DNA from: an uncultured Alphaproteobacteria bacterium
GTDB lineage: Bacteria; Pseudomonadota; Alphaproteobacteria; HIMB59; GCA-002718135
Direction of reading: 5' to 3'
Length of the DNA stretch: 64,000 nt
Assembly (NCBI GenBank): GCA_902570155.1
Contig: CACFXU010000005.1
Coordinates: forward strand, 1 to 64,000
Below the pieces are notes generated by a model. It did no database searches and was not told where the DNA came from. It saw nothing but the letters and a program-made list of their open reading frames with translations. Positions 17,979 to 26,469 of the stretch are shown here, in pieces (within the stretch, counting starts at the first letter, position 1; the number at the start of each line of letters is the position of its first letter). Made by a program: the position numbers and the translations under genes.

Positions 17979-19349
17979 ATGGATAGAGGATTATTAGACA
18001 ATTTAAAAGATATTTTACAAGAAAGAATATCATTTTCAGAAAGTGTAAGAAATAATCATGCAAAAGGTGAAGATGCCTATGATCCTGTTCTGCCTAGGGC
18101 AGTTTTGTTTCCAAAAAGCAACGAAGAACTCTCAAAAATTTTAAAAATTTGTAATGAATTTAAAGTACCAGTAACTGCCTATGGTACTGGAACATCTTTA
18201 GAAGGTCATGTTGTTGGAAATGATGAAGGTTTTACAATTTCAATGGAAAATTTTAACAAAGTTATTTCTATTAATGAGGCAGACTTTGATTGTCGTGTAC
18301 AAGCAAATGTATCACGTGAACAACTAAATGAAACTTTAAAAGATAAAGGAGTTTTTTTCCCAATAGATCCAGGTGCAAATGCTTCTCTTGGAGGTATGGC
18401 GGCTTGTTCTGCTTCAGGAACAATGGCAGTAAGATATGGAACGATGCGAACTAGTGTGCTTGGTTTAACTGTCGTAATGGCAAATGGCGATATAATTAAA
18501 ACAGGAAGTAGGGCAAAAAAAACTTCCGCAGGATACAATTTAACAAACCTTTTTGTTGGTTCAGAAGGAACACTTGGGATTATTACTGAAGTTCATCTAA
18601 GATTATCACCTATACCTGAAAGTATTATGAGTGCTGTTTGTCAATTCCCAGATCTAGACTCTGCAGTTTTAACAGCACAAGAAATAATTCAGTATGGTGT
18701 CCCAATTGCAAGAGTAGAGTTATTAAATAAAGATCAAATGGATATAAGTATTAAATATTCAAAGTTAGAAAATTTAGAGAGCTTGCCTACACTTTTCTAT
18801 GAATTCCATGGGAGTGAAATTTCAAATAAAGAATCGATTGATGTAGTGGAAGAAATTTCAAAAAATAATAATGGCAGTGAATTTAAGTGGGCAGAAAATA
18901 CAGAAGAAAGAAATAAAATCTGGAAAGCAAGGCATAATGTATATTATTCAGTAAAAGCAGAAGGAGATAACATTAGAGTGTATGTCACTGATGTTTGTGT
19001 ACCTATTTCAAACATTGTGGAATGTATTAAATTTGCAGAAACAGAACTTAGGGGCACTGGATTAAGGGCACCAATGGTTGGTCATGTAGGGGATGGAAAC
19101 TTTCATGTATCTGTTGTTTACGATCCTAGCAAAGAAAATGAATATAAATATATTAGAGCATTTAGTAATAAATTAATTGATAAAGCACTAGAAATGGATG
19201 GAACTATAACAGGCGAGCACGGTATAGGTCTTCAAAAGAAAGAGTATTTATTAAAACAACATCCAGATAATATTCCACTAATGAAATTGATAAAAAAAAG
19301 TTTTGATCCAAACAATATTTTAAATCCTGGTAAAGTTTTTGATGTATAA
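17979..19349 (+). CDS. FAD-linked D-lactate/2-hydroxyacid dehydrogenase (GlcD/DLD family)
   Basis: The 456-residue flavoprotein oxidises a D-2-hydroxyacid and passes electrons on to the respiratory chain. It has the FAD-binding PCMH domain (VTAYGTGTSLEGHVVG near 67-82, then ASLGGMAACSASGTMAVRYG) and the C-terminal FAD-oxidase domain with metal-binding histidines in GHVGDGNFHVS and GEHGIGLQKKEYL. It ends with DPNNILNPGKVFDV. It is divergent from the LDH2 gene (33 bp). Lactate is an expected end product of the oxidative fucose/rhamnose pathways, a possible reason for its location (inference). Confidence 0.92.
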   Translation: MDRGLLDNLKDILQERISFSESVRNNHAKGEDAYDPVLPRAVLFPKSNEELSKILKICNEFKVPVTAYGTGTSLEGHVVGNDEGFTISMENFNKVISINEADFDCRVQANVSREQLNETLKDKGVFFPIDPGANASLGGMAACSASGTMAVRYGTMRTSVLGLTVVMANGDIIKTGSRAKKTSAGYNLTNLFVGSEGTLGIITEVHLRLSPIPESIMSAVCQFPDLDSAVLTAQEIIQYGVPIARVELLNKDQMDISIKYSKLENLESLPTLFYEFHGSEISNKESIDVVEEISKNNNGSEFKWAENTEERNKIWKARHNVYYSVKAEGDNIRVYVTDVCVPISNIVECIKFAETELRGTGLRAPMVGHVGDGNFHVSVVYDPSKENEYKYIRAFSNKLIDKALEMDGTITGEHGIGLQKKEYLLKQHPDNIPLMKLIKKSFDPNNILNPGKVFDV

Positions 19350-20121
19350 ATTAAATAATGAGTTTGAAATAAATTATAACAAAGAAATTATCCCAAAAAA
19401 ATTAAATCCAGATTTAGATAAAAAATTAGAAAAAGAGGTCAATTTTTTTCTTAAATGGGGCTATCTTATTATTGATAAAGCTCTAACAGATAATCAAATT
19501 GTACTGTTAAGAAAAACTTTTAATAAAACTTTTAAAAAACTTAAAGGAAAAGAACATATAGATTACAATTTATTTGAATATAATAAAAACTTCTTATTTT
19601 TGCTTGATAATAAACCTGTAATAAAAAGAATTTCTGCAATTCTAGGTAACTGTATTCAACTTCATAGCGCTTCAGCAAGACTATCAAGTCCTGGATCAAA
19701 AAATCAAAATTGGCATAGAGATGGGCATTGGCCCGTTGATCCAAATGGAACCCCAATTGGAAGTATTCCTGGTCAAATTAATTGTGGTTATTATCTAGAT
19801 CCCCTAACTGAAAAAAATGGTCCGATAGCAATTGTTCCGGGAAGTCAAAAAGCTTTATTTAAACCGCCAAAAAAAGATTTTGAATTTCCAGATCAAAAAA
19901 TAATATATGCAAAACCTGGGCAAGCCATAATATTTAATGGATGGATATATCATAGGGGTTTAGGTAATAAATCAAAGTCTAATAGAAGAGTGTGTTTAAT
20001 ATGCTATCAAAATTCATGGATGAAATCACGAGAAACATTTGATGGACCAATTATTTCAAAGATAAAAAAAAGTGGAAGTAATTTACAAAAATTACTTTTA
20101 GGATCAGTTAATAAATGGTGA
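19342..20121 (+). CDS. Phytanoyl-CoA dioxygenase (PhyH) family protein
   Basis: PhyH proteins are Fe(II)/2-oxoglutarate-dependent oxygenases that hydroxylate small molecules. In this 259-residue protein the iron triad is His125-X-Asp127 in WHRDGHW plus His204 in IYHRGLG, and the 2-oxoglutarate-binding Arg is in NRRVCL shortly after. The conserved AIVPGSQK segment is present. I chose ATG 19342 rather than the TTG just upstream; the gene overlaps the preceding stop by 8 bp and is likely in its operon. The substrate is unknown. Confidence 0.88.
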   Translation: MYKLNNEFEINYNKEIIPKKLNPDLDKKLEKEVNFFLKWGYLIIDKALTDNQIVLLRKTFNKTFKKLKGKEHIDYNLFEYNKNFLFLLDNKPVIKRISAILGNCIQLHSASARLSSPGSKNQNWHRDGHWPVDPNGTPIGSIPGQINCGYYLDPLTEKNGPIAIVPGSQKALFKPPKKDFEFPDQKIIYAKPGQAIIFNGWIYHRGLGNKSKSNRRVCLICYQNSWMKSRETFDGPIISKIKKSGSNLQKLLLGSVNKW

Positions 20122-20127
20122 AGTAAA

Positions 20128-21183
20128 CTATATTCTTTCTAATTTTTTACTTTTCAGAGATTTATACATCGCTTCAAGTATTTTCACAGTTTTAAGAGCA
20201 AGTTCACCATTTGAATGATTGGTTACGTTTTTATTTAAACATATATCTACAAATGTATTCAATGCTTCTTTAGTGCCATAAGAGTACGCACCATCACCCT
20301 CTTTAATTTTATGTTCAATAATATTTCCATCATTTAATCTTACAAAAAGCCTTTCTCTTTTTATTTCCATATCTAAGTATAAAGTACCAATGGTTCCATG
20401 AATTGTAATATAAAAAGTTCCTCCAAAATTTTTAGGCACAAAAGCACTGCCAGAAAATGATCCAGTTGCCCCATTAGCAAATTTCATTGATATCGCATTG
20501 GTATAATCAACTTTTGTTGGCGATGGAACTGAAAGACAAAATATACATTCTGGGTCAAGATTAGTAATTTTTAATATACCTGCAAACATATGCGATAATT
20601 GTCCCCAACCATAACCACCAGCTTTTTCAGGATCTGACCAAGTTGATGCATGAGGTTGAAAAGTATGATTATTTGATTCACTTAAAGGTATGCCCTGAAA
20701 TAAATCTGTTAAAGAAGAAGAAAAAGCTGCGTCTAAATGCTTAATTTCTCCAATTAAACCATTTGAAATTATTTCCTCTGCCTTTGACATAAAAGATTTA
20801 AAATTAAAACCATTTGGAATTAAAATTTCCTTATTATATTTTTTAGCAAGTTCAATTAATATTTCTGCATCTTTAACATTCGTCGTCATGGGTTTTTCAA
20901 TCATTACATGACATTTTTTTTCAAGAGCAGCTTTGGCATTTTCAAAATGAGCGTGATGAGGAGAAGAAATAATTACCCCATCCAAATCAGATAATTGAAG
21001 CATCTCATTGTAATTTGTTGATGCAAATTTAAATCCAAACTTTTCCTTAACAAATTTTAATTGATCTTCTTCGAGTTTACATACACTTGTTAATTCTACT
21101 TCACTTCTTTCTAATAAATGTGGAATGTGGTTTTCAGTTGCCCACCATCCAGCTCCTATTACCCCAATTTTTAATTTATTCAT
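20128..21183 (-). CDS. Gfo/Idh/MocA-family sugar oxidoreductase
   Basis: The 351-residue NAD(P)-dependent dehydrogenase has the Rossmann motif GVIGAGWWATENH at the N-terminus and the family EKP motif in VMIEKPMTT, followed by the C-terminal GFO_IDH_MocA domain with the conserved GGYGWGQLSHM. Members oxidise sugars, inositols or their derivatives. It lies 9 bp after the mutarotase gene on the same strand, so it may oxidise the same sugar (L-fucose/L-rhamnose type) to the lactone. The ATG follows a weak upstream context. Confidence 0.9.
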   Translation of the reverse strand: MNKLKIGVIGAGWWATENHIPHLLERSEVELTSVCKLEEDQLKFVKEKFGFKFASTNYNEMLQLSDLDGVIISSPHHAHFENAKAALEKKCHVMIEKPMTTNVKDAEILIELAKKYNKEILIPNGFNFKSFMSKAEEIISNGLIGEIKHLDAAFSSSLTDLFQGIPLSESNNHTFQPHASTWSDPEKAGGYGWGQLSHMFAGILKITNLDPECIFCLSVPSPTKVDYTNAISMKFANGATGSFSGSAFVPKNFGGTFYITIHGTIGTLYLDMEIKRERLFVRLNDGNIIEHKIKEGDGAYSYGTKEALNTFVDICLNKNVTNHSNGELALKTVKILEAMYKSLKSKKLERI

Positions 21184-21192
21184 TTTTAAAAT

Positions 21193-21504
21193 TTAATCTA
21201 AATGCATTTGTAATGGTAATAAGTATGGAAAATTTGTTTTTGGATCAATATCTACTTTCATAATAGGTTCCATATATTCAGACCATTTTTTATTTATTTC
21301 GCTATTAGAGATAAAATTAATTGATTTATTAAGATCATCAGTTTCAAAATATCCAAAAAGTTTTATTCCATATCTAAAAATATTATAATTTCGTAATCCA
21401 GCTTCTTTAAGCATTTGAACCATTTCTGGCCAAATTTCATCATGTCTCTTTTTATATTCTTCCTCATATCCTGGTCGGATTTCAAGAATCCATGCGTAAT
21501 TCAT
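21193..21504 (-). CDS. L-rhamnose/L-fucose mutarotase (RhaM-type)
   Basis: RhaM-family mutarotases interconvert the anomers of 6-deoxy sugars. From the internal ATG at 21504 the protein has 103 residues, the normal length. It shows the family features YAWILEIRPGYEEEY, HDEIWPEM, and the late MEPIM. The frame is open upstream to 21564, but a good Shine-Dalgarno AGAGG (21509-21513) precedes the 21504 start and the family alignment begins there. Whether fucose, rhamnose or an O-methyl derivative is the substrate is open. Confidence 0.9.
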   Translation of the reverse strand: MNYAWILEIRPGYEEEYKKRHDEIWPEMVQMLKEAGLRNYNIFRYGIKLFGYFETDDLNKSINFISNSEINKKWSEYMEPIMKVDIDPKTNFPYLLPLQMHLD

Positions 21505-21581
21505 AAAACCTCTTTTCAAATAAAATATATGTATTAATTTTATAAACTTATAGGAAAAATTCAATTTTATAAAAAATATAA

Positions 21582-22490
21582 ATGGAAAGAATAGCTATTA
21601 TTGACTCGCATCATCATCTATGGGATCTTGATTCTAAAGAAACACATTATCCTTGGTTAAGCAGTAATGAAGAAGAAGCTTTCTATGGAAGTTTTAAAAG
21701 TATTAAAAAAAGTTATTTATTAGATGATTATTTAAATGATGCAAAAAATCAAAATCTTGTAAAATCAATACATGTTCAGGCTGAACATGATGCAATGAAC
21801 CCGATAGAAGAAACAAAATGGTTACAAAATATTTCAGATAATAACAATTTAAAAATTCCAAATGGTATTGTTGCATTTGCAGATTTTTCTAAAGAAAGAG
21901 TCAGTGAAGATCTTGATCAACACCTTGTATATAAAAATGTAAGAGGAATTAGACAAATCTTGTCATTTGATAAAGATAAACCTCAATATTCTCATGCTAA
22001 AAAAGATTTTCTAAAAGACGAGGTATGGCTAAATAACTTTAGACATATAGCCGATAGAGACTTATCTTTTGATATCCAAATATATCCTCATCAGTTTGAT
22101 GATGCTTGTAAATTAGCTAAACGATATCAAAATGTTCTGTTTATCTTAAATCATACTGGCGAGCCTTGTCTCCAAACAAAAGAATACAAAAATTATTGGA
22201 TGAGAAAAATGCAATCTTTAGCCGAACATAAAAATTTTGTTTGTAAAATATCAGGATTAGGAATGTTTAATCCTAGTTGGACAATTATTTCAACTGAATA
22301 TTTTATTCTTAAGACAATTGAGATTTTTGGTATTGATAGATGTATGTTTGGATCAAATTTTCCAGTAGATAAAATTTTTAACACTTTTGATAATTATTGG
22401 AATTCATATTTTGAAATAGTAAAAAATTTTTCAAAAGATGAACATAATAAAATTTTTTTTAAAAATGCAGAGAAGTTTTATAAAATTTAA
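21582..22490 (+). CDS. Amidohydrolase-family sugar lactonase (L-fuconolactonase-like)
   Basis: This is a 302-residue TIM-barrel metal hydrolase of the amidohydrolase 2 group. Metal ligands are in DSHHHLWDL near the N-terminus, with later His in HVQAEHD and ILNHTGEP and the catalytic Asp region MFGSNFPVDK. COG3618-type members hydrolyse L-fucono-, L-rhamnono- or galactaro-lactones. The neighbours (mutarotase on one side, PdxA-like and sugar-acid dehydratase on the other) support a deoxysugar-lactone role. It meets the next gene at 22490 (TAATG). Confidence 0.9.
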   Translation: MERIAIIDSHHHLWDLDSKETHYPWLSSNEEEAFYGSFKSIKKSYLLDDYLNDAKNQNLVKSIHVQAEHDAMNPIEETKWLQNISDNNNLKIPNGIVAFADFSKERVSEDLDQHLVYKNVRGIRQILSFDKDKPQYSHAKKDFLKDEVWLNNFRHIADRDLSFDIQIYPHQFDDACKLAKRYQNVLFILNHTGEPCLQTKEYKNYWMRKMQSLAEHKNFVCKISGLGMFNPSWTIISTEYFILKTIEIFGIDRCMFGSNFPVDKIFNTFDNYWNSYFEIVKNFSKDEHNKIFFKNAEKFYKI

Positions 22491-23467
22491 TGAGAAATAA
22501 AAAAAGTATAGCTGTTCTTTTAGGTGATCCATCTGGAATAGGCCCAGAATTAATTTCAAAAATTCTATCTCATAATATTTTAAAAAAAATAAATATTATA
22601 ATTATTGGAGAAAAATCTATATTTGATCAACATTTAACGAAACAAAAAAATAGAAAAAATATTAAATTTATTAATAATTTTGATCAGATAGAATTTAAAA
22701 ATACTAATAAGATTTTCTTTGATATTTCTAAAAGAAAAGTAAGATATCCAATTGGAAAAGCAAATACAAAATCAGGAATTTCTGTTCTAAATTCTATCGA
22801 TATAGCGGTTGATTTATATAATAAGAAAAAAATAGATGGAATTAATTTTGCTCCGTTTAATAAAACAAGTTTAGATCTTGCTGGTATGAAATTTAAGGAT
22901 GAACTCCATTACTTTAAAAATAAATTTAAAATAAAAAGCTATGTTTGCGAACTTAACGTATTAGATAATTTTTGGACTGCACGAGTAACTTCACATATTC
23001 CCCTTAAAGATGTCGCAAAAAATATCACTATTAAAAATATTATTGAACCAATTAAATTAGTTAACAAGTATTTAAAAAAAAATGGATTAAAAAATCCAAA
23101 AGTAGGTGTTCAAGCTTTAAATCCTCACGCTGAGTTTGGAAATGAAGAGAAAAAAATAATAATTCCTGCAATAAACAAAGCAAGAAAAATGAAAATCAAA
23201 GCTTTTGGCCCGTTACCATGTGATACTTCATTTATTAGAGCTTATAAAAATAAAGAGTATAATTGCCTTGTCGGTATGTATCATGACGCCATACAATCAG
23301 GTCTTAAATCGTTTGGATTTGAAAAAGGTGTTACTGTTCAAGGAGGTCTACCAATACCTATAACTACACCTGCTCATGGAACAGCTTTTGATATTGTGGG
23401 TAAAAATAAAGCTAATGTAAGTCCGATGCTAGAATCTTTAAAGTTATTACTTAAACTCTTATCTTAA
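22490..23467 (+). CDS. PdxA-family dehydrogenase, divergent paralogue
   Basis: PdxA enzymes are metal- and NAD-dependent dehydrogenase/decarboxylases. PdxA acts on 4-hydroxythreonine phosphate and PdxA2 on phospho-erythronate/threonate. In this 325-residue protein the metal histidines are kept (His169 in SHIPLKDV, His213 in NPHAEFG, His265 in MYHDAIQ), as are GDPSGIGPE and GPLPCDTSF. The GHTEFF-type substrate motif of E. coli PdxA is replaced by KDELHYF (136-142), so the substrate is probably not the classical phosphate ester. No DUF1537 sugar-acid kinase is nearby. I infer a dehydrogenase of the sugar-acid route; a role in vitamin B6 cannot be excluded. Confidence 0.85.
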   Translation: MRNKKSIAVLLGDPSGIGPELISKILSHNILKKINIIIIGEKSIFDQHLTKQKNRKNIKFINNFDQIEFKNTNKIFFDISKRKVRYPIGKANTKSGISVLNSIDIAVDLYNKKKIDGINFAPFNKTSLDLAGMKFKDELHYFKNKFKIKSYVCELNVLDNFWTARVTSHIPLKDVAKNITIKNIIEPIKLVNKYLKKNGLKNPKVGVQALNPHAEFGNEEKKIIIPAINKARKMKIKAFGPLPCDTSFIRAYKNKEYNCLVGMYHDAIQSGLKSFGFEKGVTVQGGLPIPITTPAHGTAFDIVGKNKANVSPMLESLKLLLKLLS

Positions 23468-23501
23468 TATTAAAAAATTCTCTTAAATTGAATTAAATTA
23501 G

Positions 23502-23507
23502 TATAAT
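23502..23507 (+). promoter_or_regulatory. Candidate -10 element with leaderless start
   Basis: A perfect TATAAT lies 9 nt before the GTG start at 23517, so transcription would begin at or next to the start codon. No Shine-Dalgarno is present. The -35 region is not convincing. Confidence 0.35.
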
Positions 23508-23516
23508 AATTATTTT

Positions 23517-24701
23517 GTGAGTAAAATTGTAAGTGTCAAAGCAAAGGTCTATAAATGGACAGGGCCCGTTCAAAAAATTCACGAAAATTTTTGCACAAAT
23601 GCTGCAGATATTGTGAATCAAGAAAATATTTCAAATGATAGATGGACAACATATAAATTTCATAGTTGGTTAGTTGTAGAAGTAGAAACAAGTGATGGTT
23701 TTATAGGTTTAGGTAATGCTGCATTATCCCCAGAACCATGTAAATCAGTTGTAGATACATATTTAACACCAGCCATTATTGGTGAAAGTATATGGGATTA
23801 TGAGCATATATGGCAAAAGATGTATCGACAAACACTAGCTTGGGGAAGAAAAGGTGTAGGTATGACAGCTATTAGTGCTGTTGATATTGCAATATGGGAT
23901 GCACTTGGAAAATCTGCTAAACAACCTGTATTCAAATTATTAGGTGGAAAAACTAAATCAAAACTCCCTTGTTATGCAAGTAAGCTTTACAGTCAACCTC
24001 TTGATAGTCTTGCAAAAGAAGCTAAAGATTATGTAGATCAAGGTTTTAAAGCAATGAAATTAAGACTTGGTTGGGGGCCGACTGATGGTGCTGAAGGTAT
24101 GCACAAGAATATTGAGTTAATCAAAACAGTACGATCAGTTGTTGGTGATAATGTTGATCTTATGGCTGATGTATATATGGGATGGACATTTGAATATGCA
24201 AAAAGAATGATGAGATTAATTGATAATGAAAATCTTCGTTGGTTAGAAGAACCAGTTATTGCTGATGATATTGATGGTTATGCAGATCTAAAAGCTTCAT
24301 GTAGAACTCCTATATCTGGTGGTGAACATGAATATACACTTTTTGGTTTTAGGCAATTACTAGAAAAAAAAGCAATTGATGTTGTGCAATTTGATACGAA
24401 TAGAGTTGGTGGAATAACACAGGCGCATAAAATTTCTGCTTTAGCTGAAGCATTTCAAATACCAGTTATTCCTCATGCTGGGCAAGTCCATAATTTTCAT
24501 ATTTCCATGAGTTCAGTCAACGCTCCTATTGTCGAATATTTTCCATTCTGGCCAGTAGAAATTGGTAATGAATTATTTTGGTATATTTTTGATGGAGAGC
24601 CTCAAGCAAAAAATGGTTTTATTGAATTAGATGAAAATAAGCACGGATTAGGAATAGAGTTATCCGAAAAATATTTAGATAACTTTGACATTTATCAATA
24701 A
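23517..24701 (+). CDS. Enolase-superfamily sugar-acid dehydratase (L-rhamnonate/L-fuconate type)
   Basis: This is a mandelate racemase/muconate lactonizing enzyme family dehydratase, 394 residues, turning a sugar acid into its 2-keto-3-deoxy acid. Metal ligands are Asp218 (LMADVY), Glu244/245 (RWLEEPV) and Glu270 (GGEHEYT). The basic residues are Lys181 region (AMKLRLGWGP) and His320 (VIPHAGQ). The KLRLGWGPTDGAEGM and GGEHEYT segments resemble rhamnonate dehydratases most. The start is GTG. It is the last gene of a + strand run (lactonase, PdxA-like, dehydratase) and converges on the IlvD-family gene with 3 bp between. Confidence 0.9.
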   Translation: MSKIVSVKAKVYKWTGPVQKIHENFCTNAADIVNQENISNDRWTTYKFHSWLVVEVETSDGFIGLGNAALSPEPCKSVVDTYLTPAIIGESIWDYEHIWQKMYRQTLAWGRKGVGMTAISAVDIAIWDALGKSAKQPVFKLLGGKTKSKLPCYASKLYSQPLDSLAKEAKDYVDQGFKAMKLRLGWGPTDGAEGMHKNIELIKTVRSVVGDNVDLMADVYMGWTFEYAKRMMRLIDNENLRWLEEPVIADDIDGYADLKASCRTPISGGEHEYTLFGFRQLLEKKAIDVVQFDTNRVGGITQAHKISALAEAFQIPVIPHAGQVHNFHISMSSVNAPIVEYFPFWPVEIGNELFWYIFDGEPQAKNGFIELDENKHGLGIELSEKYLDNFDIYQ

Positions 24702-24704
24702 TAT

Positions 24705-26438
24705 TTAGTGGCTATGTCTTTTGACTTCAGCACCTCTTTTTCCAATTAGAAAATCTAAATCTGCTCCTTTGTCGGCTTGCATCACATGTTCTACATACAT
24801 TTTTTGATAACCACCTGTTATTTCTGGAACAACGGGTGAATAATTTTCCAGACGATTTTTTATTGTTTCATCATCAACTTTTAAATTCATTGTACCTTGA
24901 TCAACATCAACTTCTATTTCATCACCATTTTGAACGGCTGCTAAAGGCCCTTTAACAGCAGCTTCTGGAGCTGTATGAAGTATTACTGTACCATAAGCTG
25001 TTCCACTCATTCTAGCATCAGATATTCGAATCATATCTCTCACACCTTTCTTAAGTACTTTTTGTGGAAGTCTCATATTTCCAACTTCAGCCATACCAGG
25101 ATAGCCCTTTGGTCCACAATTTTTTAAAACTAATATTGAATTTTCATCAACTTCTAAATTAGGATCATCAATCTTTTCATGAAATTCTTCTACGCTTTCA
25201 AAAACTACCGCTTTTCCCGTATGTTTCATTAATTCTGGTGATGCAGCTGATGGTTTAATAATTGCACCATTTGGAGCGATATTACCCCTAAGAATTTTAA
25301 TACCTCCATTTTTTGTTAATGGATTTTCGAATTCTTTTATAACGTCATTGTTCCAACATTTAGAATTTATATTATTCTCAGCTATTGTTTTTCCATTAAC
25401 AGTCATTGAATTTTCATCTAGTAATTTTTTTTCCATTAATCTTTTTATAACTACAGGAACGCCACCTGCATAATAAAAATCTTCCATTAAGTATTTCCCT
25501 GAAGGTTGTAGATTTACTAATGTTGGAATACCTTCCCCACATTTATTCCAATCATCTAAATCTAAATCAATTTCCATTCGACCAGCAATTGCAGCTAAAT
25601 GGATAACTGCATTTGTAGATCCACCTATTGCTCCATTTACTTTAATTGCATTTTCAAATGATTTTTTTGTAACAATTTTTGACATTGTTATATCTTCCTT
25701 GACCATTTCAACAATTCTTTTTCCAGACATGTGCGCTAAAGCATATCTTCTTGAATCTACTGCAGGTATTGCAGCATTTCCAGGAAGTGACATTCCTAAT
25801 GCTTCTACCATTGAACCCATTGTTGATGCAGTTCCCATTGTCATACAGTTTCCTTTTGAACGGCTCATTGAGATTTCAGCATTAATAAAATCTTCTTCAG
25901 TTATTATGCCCGCATTTAAATCTGCATCCAGTTTCCAAACTCCTGTTCCAGAACCTATTGTTTCCCCTTGATGATGTCCATTAAGCATTGGGCCACCAGA
26001 GACACCAATTGTAGGAAGATCAACACTTGCAGCTCCCATCATCAATGAAGGAGTTGTTTTATCACAACCCATTAGTAGTACTACTCCATCTATAGGATTG
26101 CCCCTTATTGCTTCTTCAACGTCCATACTTGCTAAATTTCTAAACAACATAGCTGTTGGTCGTAAATTGGATTCACTTGCTGAAAAAACTGGAAATTCTA
26201 AAGGAAAGCCTCCTGCCTCATAAACACCTTTTTTAACAGACTCAGCAATTTCTCTGAAATGTCCATTACATGGTGTTAATTCCGACCAAGTATTACAAAT
26301 ACCAATTACAGGACGCCCGTCAAATAAATGGTTTGGATGACCTTGATTTCTCATCCAGCCTCTATGAATAAATGTATCTCTTCGATGTGATTTAGAATTA
26401 TACCAATTAGAAGATCTATATTTATTTTTTTTATTCAT
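24705..26438 (-). CDS. IlvD/Edd-family sugar-acid dehydratase (L-arabinonate dehydratase-like)
   Basis: This iron-sulfur dehydratase has about 577 residues. Cluster-region cysteines are visible in LMGCDKTTPS and RSKGNCMTMGTAS, and the C-terminal half has KNCGPKGYPGM and SDARMSGTAYG. The N-terminal stretch RDTFIHRGWMRNQG followed by GRPVIGICNTWSELTPC fits the pentonate/L-arabinonate dehydratase branch rather than true IlvD. I use ATG 26438; a TTG 18 bp upstream is less likely. It is the last gene of an eight-gene minus-strand operon starting near 32.9 kb. Two unrelated dehydratases meeting here suggests two sugar acids are processed. Confidence 0.9.
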   Translation of the reverse strand: MNKKNKYRSSNWYNSKSHRRDTFIHRGWMRNQGHPNHLFDGRPVIGICNTWSELTPCNGHFREIAESVKKGVYEAGGFPLEFPVFSASESNLRPTAMLFRNLASMDVEEAIRGNPIDGVVLLMGCDKTTPSLMMGAASVDLPTIGVSGGPMLNGHHQGETIGSGTGVWKLDADLNAGIITEEDFINAEISMSRSKGNCMTMGTASTMGSMVEALGMSLPGNAAIPAVDSRRYALAHMSGKRIVEMVKEDITMSKIVTKKSFENAIKVNGAIGGSTNAVIHLAAIAGRMEIDLDLDDWNKCGEGIPTLVNLQPSGKYLMEDFYYAGGVPVVIKRLMEKKLLDENSMTVNGKTIAENNINSKCWNNDVIKEFENPLTKNGGIKILRGNIAPNGAIIKPSAASPELMKHTGKAVVFESVEEFHEKIDDPNLEVDENSILVLKNCGPKGYPGMAEVGNMRLPQKVLKKGVRDMIRISDARMSGTAYGTVILHTAPEAAVKGPLAAVQNGDEIEVDVDQGTMNLKVDDETIKNRLENYSPVVPEITGGYQKMYVEHVMQADKGADLDFLIGKRGAEVKRHSH

Positions 26439-26469
26439 AAAAAAAGTTTTATCCAATTAAAGTAAAAAA

